A model generated the notes under the pieces. That model did not search any database, was not told the DNA's origin, and saw only the letters and a list, made by a program, of their open reading frames with translations. The translations under genes and the position numbers were made by a program. Positions 52,201 to 61,897 of a DNA stretch of 64,000 nt are shown piece by piece. This stretch comes from Edaphochlamys debaryana (Eukaryota; Chlorophyta; Chlorophyceae; Chlamydomonadales), in assembly GCA_016858145.1 (NCBI GenBank), contig JAEHOE010000001.1:1240001-1304000 (forward strand), written 5' to 3'. The first letter of the stretch is position 1. The number at the start of each line of letters is the position of its first letter.

Positions 52201-54368
52201 TCCCCCCGCGTCAGTCCCCGCGTGCCCGCGTGCCCTCATCCGCCCTCATCCGGCCCATGCTCTTTTGACCCAACCCCTACCACCCACCCGCTATTCCTCA
52301 CCATGACACATCCCCCCTACCACCACCACCCCCCAGACGGCTCCACGCTGCTCCCCACCAGCACCAGCGTGTTCGAGCAGTGCCTGGTGGACCCGGGGGC
52401 GCGGGGGCGCGTGCGGCTCAAGCTGACGCTGCGCATCGGGCAGCTGGAGAGCGGGGAGGTGGACGTGGAGGTGGGGAGAGAGGGGGGTGGGAAGGGGACG
52501 GGGGAAGGGAGAGGGCGCGCCGGAGTTCGAGGGGGCGATCCTGGCCCTCAGCCAACCCCGGCTCTCACGCAACGCACGGGGTTGCTTACGCATGTGCTCC
52601 TTGCTGCCTATGCCATGGGGAGGCCCTGGCGGCACACTGCCGTCTAGCGGCATGCACCGGCCGTGACCGTTCGCCTTTCACGGCTGCGCAAAACACACAA
52701 ATGCCGTTTCCCCCACCGCCACGCACGCCCCCCAGGTCCTGCGCATCCTGCTGTTCCGCGAGGAGTGGCTGGGCCCCACCGCCACCGAGCGCCTGGGCGT
52801 GCGGCCCGAGGCCGTCAAGGTGCTGCAGCCGCCCTGCACCGACCTGCCGCGGCCCACGCCGGAGCAGCTGCAGGTGGGGCAGCGGGGGGGGGGGGGGCGG
52901 GGAAGGCCCTGGGGCCGGGTGGCGGGCCGGGCTGGGGCGGCGGGCTGGACGGCGAGGGCGTGCTGCCCGGTGGAGCACAGGCTGGGGACCTCGTGGGGCG
53001 GGGCATGGGGCGGGGCAACGGTCAGGTCCCCAGCAGGTCCGCTTGGAAGACTTGTGCGGCGAAGGTGCCTGGAGCACAGGATGGGGACATCAGAGCGCTG
53101 GCAATCCCTGGCAGGGGGCGGGGGCCCCGTAGGTCCCCATTGGGGTCTGGCACGTTCGACATGGGGAGTACAGCGGACATGCTCGCATTCACATGAGTGG
53201 GCATGTGCCCAACCCACCTCGGAACCCGCAGGGCAGCTGGAACGTCTTCACAGTGGGCGCCACGGGGGTGGACGAGGTGGACCCCCTGACAGGTGGGGAG
53301 GCCCTCTTCAGGGGGGAGCGGGGTAACTCAGCGGGACAAGGGCGTCGTGGTGCCGACACGTTATCCAATGGCTGCTGCACTGCGCCGCGAGGCCCTCGCA
53401 CCCCAAATGTGCTCGCCCCTCTAGCGCCCTCTCCTCGGAATGCCGCATACACCCTCCATTACGACCCCGCTCAGCAACAAACACCCCCCTTCCCTTCACC
53501 CGCCCCCACACCGCACCACACACCACCAAACACCGCACCGCACCACCCCAGGCGAGGAGCGGGCCGTGTGGGTGTACTCCTCCACGGAGGAGCAGCAGCT
53601 GTGGGACGCCAGCAGCGCCCCGCCCATGGGGGACGACGGCGGCAGCTACTGGCTGCCGGGCGGCCTGGTGCTGTCCCTGCGCATGGTCGACAACTACGTG
53701 CCGGCGGATCTCGCGGATTCCTCGGATCTGGATCAATCCGGATCTGACTCGGATGCGGATTCGAGATCGCGATCTGGGTCGGCGTCGGGTTCCGGATCTG
53801 GTCCGAGCTCGAGCCACCACGTGAACGGCAACGGCAGCAGCGTCGTGCCGCGGGGCGTGGCCCGGGGCGAGCGGGGCGCGGGGTCCGGGGGGGGGGGGGA
53901 GGGGGAGGGCCGCGCCTACCCCCGCGGCCTGTGCCTTAGCACCGCCTGGCTGTGGCGCGAGGGCAGTGTGTCGGTGGTGGAGCGGGAGTACGACGGGTAC
54001 GGCTACCTAAGGGAGGTGAGAGGGGTGGGAGGCGGGGGAGGGGGGGCTCCCTGAAGAGGGATGGGAGGGGGATCAGGATGAGGGGCCCTACGGAGGGGGG
54101 AAGGAGGGAGGGAGGACTCGGGAGGAGCTCAGAGGTGGGTTGGGTAAGCGGGGCCAAGCGGAGGCAGTGACGAGTGGCTCACCAGAGGGGCGGTCAATCG
54201 GGGCGTAGCTCGCTTGCCTGAATCTGGGCCCGTGGGGAGGCGGGACCATAGCATCCTCGTCTCCCTTACCCACCTTGCGTCTCCCGTACCTCCCCCACTC
54301 ATGCGCCCCCCTCGCAGGTGCGCCTGTCGCAAGGCGTCAAGGGTGGCTGGAGCGGTGGGCGCATGTGA
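49292..54368 (+). CDS. DUF3598/calycin-like protein of unknown function
   Basis: Twelve exons close in phase: 49292-49361, 49862-50223, 50629-50666, 50891-50961, 51066-51198, 51439-51662, 51923-52111, 52337-52470, 52736-52873, 53232-53292, 53552-54015, 54318-54368, giving 644 residues. After a Ser/Gly/Lys-rich N-terminus, the block TFCSHLTGEWVGQYAAYTPW begins a beta-rich region that includes FDGGYYSAGP, FEQCLVD, VLRILLFREEWLGP and GSWNVFTVGATG. This resembles the lipocalin-like DUF3598 proteins of cyanobacteria and plastids, but I cannot confirm that without a search. Acidic and Ser/Asp-rich loops interrupt the fold. The N-terminus is not a convincing transit peptide. Function unknown. All introns are GT-AG and the intron at 52874-53231 contains a short direct repeat. 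Confidence 0.7.
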
Positions 54369-54773
54369 GGAGTGGGAGGCCCCAGGAGCTGGAGGCCGTG
54401 AGCAGGGTGGCACAGGGGGGCACAGGGGGGCAGGCTTCCGTCTGACCGGTGGTGTCGTCAGAATGGCTTCGATGGAGGCAGTGGCCTGCAGTTGCTTTCC
54501 CCGAGCTTGGTGGCGCTGGTGTTGTGTTCTTGTGCGGGCGGGCGGGGACCCACCACTGCTCGAGTGCGGCTTGCCCCTTACTTTGGAGGAGGCGGGGGAG
54601 GCGGAGGTTAGGCGAAGGCAGGGGACCTGCATGCACACGGTATACGGCGCCGTGCACCAGATGTGCTGGATGTCGGAGCTGACTGGCACATCTTGAGTAC
54701 CCTTTGAACCGCACTAGCAAGCCTGTCGCCACCATTCTCACGTGTGCTAGTTGTAATAGAGGACCTAGTAGCC
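54369..54773. other. Intergenic between two plus-strand genes
   Basis: 405 bases with the 3'-UTR of the DUF3598-like gene and the promoter of the short-chain dehydrogenase. The SDR frame is open upstream to about 54744. Nothing else seen. Confidence 0.4.
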
Positions 54774-56815
54774 ATGCAGCTCAGCGCTCGTTCTCGGATG
54801 CACTCGGCATGCCGGCCTCGCGAGACGTCCAGACGGCTGGCGGTCACACCGCGCGCTGACATGGACGCCTTCAAAAAAGTCATCGTCATCGCGGGATTCG
54901 GTCCCGGCATCTCGAAGGCCGTGGCAAAGTCGTTTGCCGGGCATGGGTTCGCTGTCGCGCTTCTGTCGCGGACGCAGGCTCGTCTGGACATCGGTGCTCG
55001 AGGTGAGGCTCCCATATCACAGTGCGTGCCGGGCATCTACAGGAGCGGCGGGGATCGTCGCAATTGCCGACACGCGAGACCGAAACGGCTGCAACTTGCA
55101 TCCGGTTAGCCACACACTGCGGGACTGCTTCGCCGCCGCGGCTATGATTAAGTGCCCGGCAGCCGCGCGCTTGCAGGCGTTGCCGACTGGGTCGAGTCCC
55201 GACTGCCAACCTTCCGCGCGCGACGGTTTGCGGTCTAGCGCCTCACCGGCTGCTCAGCCTGCGTGTGCATCAGCGAACGCATGCAGCAAACGCTTAAGCA
55301 CCCACCTGGGCCTCGCACGCCAACCCCTCCCACGAGCCTCTCCCACGCCTCCTCTCGCTCGCCCCCAGAGCTGACCAACCAGGGCGCCAAGGCCAAGGGC
55401 TACGCCGTGGACCTGGCGCAGCCGGAGGACGTCAAGGCCGTGATCAAGAAAGTGGCGGAGGATTTGGGGCCCGTCACGGTTCTCTTCTACAACCCAGGTG
55501 CCCAGATGGGGGCGGGGGGTGCCATTTGCCAATCCGGCCCATTTGGGCCATACAGCGTACCGGTATCGGCCCTGGACGCGCTTCCTGACCCCGGCCGGGC
55601 CCCTGCCCCTGCCCCCCCCCGCGACCGCGCCGCGCAGCCTCCCACAGCTGGGGCGACGTTCTGACCATGGAGATTGACACCATTACCGCCAACATGCAGC
55701 ACCAGGTCACGGGTGGGTGCAGCGTCGGGGAAGCGGGGGCTTGCAAGGCCGGAGCGTGCAGATAGGGCGGCTGGCGGACAGACGTGTGCTCGATGACACG
55801 CCCTGCGCCGATGAGCTGCCATTTGGCCCCCATGTTAGGCCACCACCACTCCTCGTCCTTCGCCCCACCCGCAGGCCTGCTGGCCGCCACCCAGGCGGTG
55901 GTGCCGGGCATGGAGGGGCAGCGGGGGTGCGCCATCCTGGTGACCGGGGGCTCGCTGGCGCTAGCGGCAGAGAACCGCACCCTGGCCAAGGCGGCCAACC
56001 ACATGGGGGGCATCGCGGTGGCGGCGGTGGGTGGTGGTGTGCCCGCGGGGAGGGGGGAGACGGTGCTGCGGCCGGCGAGCCCGGTGCGCACCGAGGTCCA
56101 GGCTCCAGAGCGCTAGGTCCGTCGTCGTTGCCGGTAGTCGGTCCAGCGATGCCAGTTGGACCACGAGGGGGCGAGCGGGGCGGAGGGTGCTGGCAGGACG
56201 GCCGCCAGAGCAGAGCGAAAGATGCGTCGGAAACTACGCTTGAGGAGCCACTGGCGCATCGTAGAGAGCTGCAGGAGGAGCGTGAACAAGGCTGGGGTGA
56301 CGACAACGCTCACAACCAGTTGTCTGGCACCGAACCCCCACCCCCACTGCAGGGCAAGGCCGCTCAGCGCTCGCTGGTGTTCACACTGGCGGAGGCGCTG
56401 CGGCCCAAGGGCATCCGCGTCGCGGAGGTGGTGGTGACGGGCGGGGTCAAGGGCAGCCAGGCGGCGGGCGATGCGGGCACTATCCGGCCCGAGGATGTGG
56501 CGGAGGACTTCTGGTGAGGCGCGGATCTGGGGAGGGGGGGCGGGAAGAGGGCATGGAGGGGCTGGGCCCTGGAAGGCGTGCTCGACGGCATGCTAGGATG
56601 TGGAGCAGGGGAGGCTGTTGGGACAAAGGGCGGCTGCTAGAGGTCGTGATGGGCTGCTGGATGGGGGAAATTCCGGTATGTGCTGGAACCTTGTGTGTGC
56701 AGTTTGCGTGCCGTAGACTCGCAGTGCTAACCCCGTTCCCGCATGCTTGCCCCGGCTCCGCAGGAAGCTGTACACAGCGCCCCTGGACGGCCCCGTCAGC
56801 GTCACCCGCAGCTAG
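54774..56815 (+). CDS. Short-chain dehydrogenase/reductase family protein, atypical active site
   Basis: Six exons: 54774-55002, 55369-55497, 55638-55712, 55875-56026, 56353-56513, 56764-56815. They give 265 residues from the first ATG, or 236 from the ATG at 54861. The 29-residue N-terminal extension is Arg/Ser-rich and could be a targeting peptide. The core is an SDR Rossmann fold: VIVIAGFGPGISKAVAKSFA (a glycine motif shaped G-x-G-P-G-I rather than T-G-x3-G-I-G), ALLSR, VDLAQPEDV, VTVLFYNPA and ILVTGGSLAL. At the usual YxxxK site the spliced product reads VAAGK, so the lysine is kept but the tyrosine is not. This resembles a bacterial SDR subgroup that also lacks the tyrosine. It may be inactive or use another mechanism. 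Substrate unknown. The ATG choice is open. Confidence 0.8.
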
Positions 56816-57631
56816 AGCCGCCGTAAGGGATGCCAGGGAGGCGGCGGATGCACCACAGGCCGACAGCTCACCGGAAGCACGACCGCTACCTGTGTTGACC
56901 GCTTCAAAACTGCTTGAGGTTGGGCCACATACCGGGGCGCCGACGGACAGGAAAGGCAAGGGCAGGCTGGCCCCTCGAAGCCATAGCATGCGGAGGTGGC
57001 CATGACATGGGTTAGTGACAGGAAGAGGGGTAGGTGTGGTAGGCTCATGCTGACGCGAGGCATGCGGATGGGCGGTAGCCCGAGGATCAGCCTTTGACGG
57101 ATGACGTGGGGAGTGAGCGGCTGCGTTAGTGCAGCAGTTGAGGAATGCATCATCCGTGGGCCTTGGGCTGCCCGCCTCGTTTACGGACCCCAGGTGCTGG
57201 TTGAGTTGCCTGTTTTGATGCGTGGTGAGGCCAGGTCTCTGGCTGCAGGGACAGGTTGACTGGCGTTTCCATCTTTCGGGGTCGACACTGCATCTGCCAC
57301 CAGCTGGGAAGACACGGACACCTAGTCTTCTGGTCTTGCTTGGGTTTTGTGATGCTCACAGGAGAGTCACCCTGGTAGCATGCGTAGGCGTGGGGACAAA
57401 GGCTGTGGCCAGCAACGAATAACATGAGGGCATCTGTCAACACACGAATAAGGATGCGCGCCAACACCCGGTGCCAACAGAGTCCGACGTCAACATCTTC
57501 CCAGGCTAGCCCAGCAGCCACGCGGACGGACCCTGGCGGACCTTGGGCCACAGCACAGCCCACGCCCCACAGCCGAACGCGCCGGCCCCACCTTCGCTTT
57601 GCTGTTCTCCTCGTACCCCCATGTTGCAATC
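56816..57631. other. Intergenic between convergent genes
   Basis: 816 bases with the 3'-UTRs of the SDR and the TSSC4-like gene. No coding exon, RNA or repeat recognised. Confidence 0.4.
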
Positions 57632-60600
57632 TCAATCCTGCTGCATCGCCTCGGACGCAGCCCCGCCCCCGCCCTCCTCCTCGCCGCCCTCCTGCCGCCG
57701 CGCCCGGAGCTGCCGCCGCCCCCCTCCCCGCCCTCTCCCCGCCCCGCCCGCGACGCCCCCGCCCCCCACCCCCGGCCCCGCCACCTCCCCGCCAGCGCCT
57801 CCCTCCCCTTCCCCGTCCGCGTCCCCAAACGCCAGCCCCCGTGCCCCCGCCGGCGCCCGCGGCTCCTGCCGCCGCTGCCCCTGCGCCCCCGCCTCCGCCG
57901 CCCCGGCCTCCGCAGCCGCTGCGGCCTTGCGCTGCGTGCGAGGGCGGAAGGCGATGCCGCCCCCCGTCACCGCCTCCGCCCGCTCGGGTGGGTCGTGCTC
58001 GGCGGCGGCTGCCGACTCCACCGCTGCCTGCGTGGCGGCCAGCGCCTGCGGGGAAGGAGGGAGGGAGGGAGGGGCAGGAGTGGGCCGAGCGGGTGAGGGG
58101 TGGCGGAGGGTGCAGCCTGCGTGTCGGTAGGTTACGGAAAACGCGCTCGGGGGCTGCGTTCAGCGGGCGTTGGCGTGCTTCAGGGCATGAGCAAACCACG
58201 TGCTGCGTCCTTTCCCCTGCTCCTCGATCCTCCTCAATACGCTCCCGGCCATGAGCGAACCACGTGCTGCGTCTTTTCCCAGCGCTTTTCCCATACTCAA
58301 TTACGCAACAAACCTCCGCGACCGCCCCTGCCCCCCCCCTTGCACCCCCACCCACCCGCCGCATCTCTTCGTCGCCGCCGGCCGCCTGCAGTCGCGGCCG
58401 GTCGTCGCCGTTGCGGCCGTGGTGACCGTTGCGTCCGTTGCCGCCCCGCTCGCTGCCGCCGACGACCTGGGGAAGGGAGGGGCGGAGGGGAGGGGGGAGG
58501 AGCGTTGGCATGGGGCGTGCTTACGTTTGCCAAGCTCCTCTCGCTATCGCCAGCTTCCCAAGCCAGGTTTACAGGGGCCTGCACGTTCCTTTAGTGGGCG
58601 GCCCCCGCCTGCCTTGCCCTCACAGCTGTGCACAAGCGCCCACACGGTGCCCTCCACTGCACCCACGACGGAACCCCCACTTGCCCATCCCCTTCCCTGC
58701 ACGGGCTCGTGGCGACATCAACCCCGCTCAGCTCTACCCAGCCCCCTCCCCCCCTTTCCCAAACGCCCGTCCCCCTTCTCACCAGCGGCTCATCCAGGGT
58801 GTACACCGTGTACTTGTGAGGGTTGCGAACGTGGTCTGGCACGAACCCACGCCGCTGCCAGTCCAGCCGCGCCCGCCCGCCCCGCCGGCCCCCGCCGCTG
58901 CCGCCACCGCCACCGCCACCGCCGTTGTCGTGGCCCCGGTCGCCGCCCCGGCCGCGGCCGTCGCGCTCGCGGGGTGCGCGGTCCTCGCGCGGCCCCGTCG
59001 GCGCATCCGCTGATTCCCTGCGGCGGCGGCGACGAGGGTTGGAAGGAGGGAGAGCGGCTTCCGACTAGCAGGGCCCGGAGGGGCGCTCAGTCCAGTGAAG
59101 CCCAGTTAGTCAGCATGGCCCGGGACTCTGCCCCCTGTGCATCTGCCCAGCCAACCCAAGCCATCAGCGCACAGACCCGCTTCACCATGCCCCACTCACC
59201 TCTCAGCAGCGCTGCCGCCTCCGGCCCCGTCTGTCGCTAGGAAGTCCGCCCACTGCACCCTCCGCCCTCCCCGCGGCTTCCGCTCCGGCGCCGCCTCGCC
59301 GCCCTGCCCAGCTCCCTCCGGCCCCGCTCCTGCCCCGGCTGCCCCCGCCTCCTTCCCTCCCTCACCCGCCGCCGCCGGGCGCTTGAGGCCCCCCGGCGGC
59401 CGCGGCCGTGCCGTGCTCCCCTTCAGCTGCTCGCCCCAGGACCCGGCGTCGAGGCCGGCGAACCGGCCCCCGCTCGCCACCGGCGCGTCGCCGGGAGCCT
59501 CCGCGTCCACCTCGCCCCCCTCGCCCACGGCGGGCATCATCTCCACGTCCCCCGCTGCACCCCCCTTGCCGCCTCCACCTCCTCCTCCGCTACCGCCACC
59601 CCCGCCTTCGGCGCCGGCCCCGTCAGCCAGGTCCGACGCCTTGGCTCCGGCGGTCGCGCTGACGTCAGCCTCCGCGTCGCCGCCAGTCAGGCGGGCCCGC
59701 TTGCGCGCGGCTGCTGCTAGGGCTGCGATGCGGGCGCACGCAGCTGCGCTCCCCTCCGGCCCCCCCGCCTCCTCCTCCTCGTCCTCGCCGCCCTCCCACG
59801 CCGCCGCCTGCACCAGGCCCGGGTGGCTGCGCTCCCAGGGGGTGCGGCTGAGGGGCACCTGAGGGGCATGAAGCCAAGCAGCAAACGGTTAGAAACTTCA
59901 GCCACACAAGCAACCCCCGTGTTTCTCGCCCCTTGCCCCAGCCCATTGCGAGCCGAGGTTCCCTCTCCCCCAATGGCACGCACCCACCCACCCCGCTCCC
60001 CACCAGCGGGCCCCCTAACCCTCTCTCTTCGCCGCCTCCCTCCTTGTCCGCGCTCGCCCTAGCCCACCACTCCCACCTCCCCGACCCTCCCCCGCACGCC
60101 CCCACCTGCGTGGTCCCGGGCGGCCGTGCGTTGGCGGCCCGGTAGCGCTGGTCCATGGTGCCCGTGGCCAGGCGGTCGAACTCGTCCTCCTCCGCCTCTG
60201 CCTCGAAGGCGCGGCGCGAGGCCAGGGAGGCACGCAGCCGCTCCCGCTCGCGGGCCGCGCGCCGCTCAGTGCCCCCGTCCAAGTCCCCATCGCCCTCGCC
60301 CTCGCCCTCGCCGCCGGCGACGGCCCCACGGGCAGCGCCGGTGGGGTCGTCCTCTTCGTCTGAGTCTATGAGCCGTGAGGGCTGCGGGGTGGGAGGGTGG
60401 GGGTGGGAATGGGTGGGGGTGGTGGTAGGAGGCCTGGGCCCGTGCGGGCCCCTCAGGGGACCTGCCGGGACCTTCCCATCCAGGCCCTCTGTCCACTCTG
60501 TAGTGCGCCTCCCACTCCGCCTTCCCAGCTCCCTTGTCTGATCTCTCACCATGACGGGGCGCAGGCCCTCGTTCTCGTGCTCCGGCTCTTCAGAGTCACT

Positions 60601-60798
60601 GTCGCCAGCGGCCATGGCCTTGCCCGTGTGGAAGGGCTGCACCTCGGCACGCAGCGACCAAGCGGGCGCCGCAGCTTCAGCAGCGCCGATGCCTCCGCCG
60701 AGCGCTCCACCGAGACTGCCAAAGACCGCATCAAGTCGCGTGTTTAGATTGGCATCCTTCAACTCGGCCCGCTGCGCGACCGGGATGCCTTTCGACAT
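57632..60798 (-). CDS. TSSC4-like protein (candidate U5 snRNP assembly factor)
   Basis: Six exons: 60798-60550, 60381-60106, 59858-59200, 59017-58783, 58466-58356, 58045-57632, giving 647 residues. Most of the protein is disordered and rich in Gly, Ala, Glu and Arg. The one strong block is GFVPDHVRNPHKYTVYTLDE in exon 4, which matches the short motif VPD-x-x-x-x-P-x-x-[YW]T-x-Y that defines TSSC4 proteins, chaperones of U5 snRNP assembly. Supporting features are the N-terminal LNTRLDAVFGSL, the FDRLATGTMDQRY block, and a basic AFRPRTQRK near the C-terminus. Exon 4 is R/G-rich with a poly-Gly run. The last intron holds a repeated 30-base element. Splicing chaperone function is inferred from the family. 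The call would fall if a profile search failed. Confidence 0.6.
58184..58285. repeat. Direct repeat in intron 5 of the TSSC4-like gene
   Basis: The element catgagc, A or G, aaccacgtgctgcgtc is present at about 58187-58211 and again at 58251-58275, each followed by ttttcccc-like sequence. It includes the palindrome cacgtg. It lies inside intron 58046-58355. Confidence 0.7.
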
Positions 60799-61897
60799 TG
60801 GCCGGCGCGGCTACCGTGTACTTCAAAGGCTCGTCCGTCCGCCTGTAACTCGCTGGTACGTATGAAAGCTGGTGCGCCGAGATCCTTCAGCGTTAAACCT
60901 GAGTGTCCGACAGAGCGTCTGCGTGAGCTACGCGACAATTACAAGTGTTCGGCACGATTATAGCGGTCGTGGCAGTAAGCTTGGAGCTTGTGACTCGCGG
61001 CACGCATCGGGCCACGCCATACACAGTCCGCTCACCCCGTCATCCCCCCGGCTTCCCCCGCTTCCCATGGGGAAGTCTCCACAACAAATACACCAGGCTC
61101 TTGAGGCTATAGTCTTGGATGTTGTTTTGCTGCTCCTCCCCCTCCTCCGCGAAGTCGGCGCCTTGCCTCTCGGGGCAGGTCGGGGCCTCCCGGGGCCTCC
61201 CTGCCCCCGACCTGCCCCCGACCTGCCCCCGACCTCGCGCGCAGGTCCCTCTCCACGCCGCCTCCAGGCCCCTCTCCATACTGTCCCCAATGCCCGCTTT
61301 TGTCAAGCAGGTGGTAGATTTGCGCGGCGGGGTTGGCCTGCGCCGCCCGCCGTTGCCGGTGGACGAGCCGGCCTGACGCGACTAAGCTTCCCAGCTGCTG
61401 CAGACGCGGCTCTGCGCACGAGTGCCGCGACACGGCTTAGCAACTCCAGCCTCGCTTGGACAAAACAAACTGCTGGCAACACGGTGTGACTGTGAGCTTC
61501 GGGATAGGCATTACGCGCAAAAGCGCGATTTCCTGGGATGGTACGCACCCTGAACCCCGGTCGCCACCTGCCTCCGCCCCTCACGTCTGCAGTCATACCC
61601 ACAACCTTGAACGAGTACAATAGTAAGCAACACTAAAAGGACAAAACGCCCCAACAGAGCAAGTTGGCGTCGCGCAACTTACGTCGCTCCAGCACAGACG
61701 CTACCTAGCTCTCAAGCCTCAGCTCGACCTGCACTTTCAATTCTTACCTCAGATTGCGGGTGAGGTCGAGCTCTCCACCTCGACTGCTTCCCCCCTTCTA
61801 CCCCGCACCGCACCGACTGTTGGCGCTCGGAGGCAGCGGACACTATCAGGAGACCGAGGGGCCTCGTCGCAACCTCGGAGCTGCCTCTCGGAGGCGC
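60799..61897. promoter_or_regulatory. Divergent intergenic region between the TSSC4-like gene and the right-edge kinase
   Basis: 1.1 kb between two start codons pointing away from each other, holding both promoters and 5'-UTRs. A local G/C-rich repeat (cctgcccccgac, several units) sits near 61190-61240. The kinase frame is open upstream to 61754 but the first in-frame ATG is 61898. Confidence 0.45.

Noticed and set aside
55186..55202. tRNA-like B-box (ggtcgagtcc) in an SDR intron
   Set aside because: No A-box, acceptor stem or anticodon arm could be built around it.
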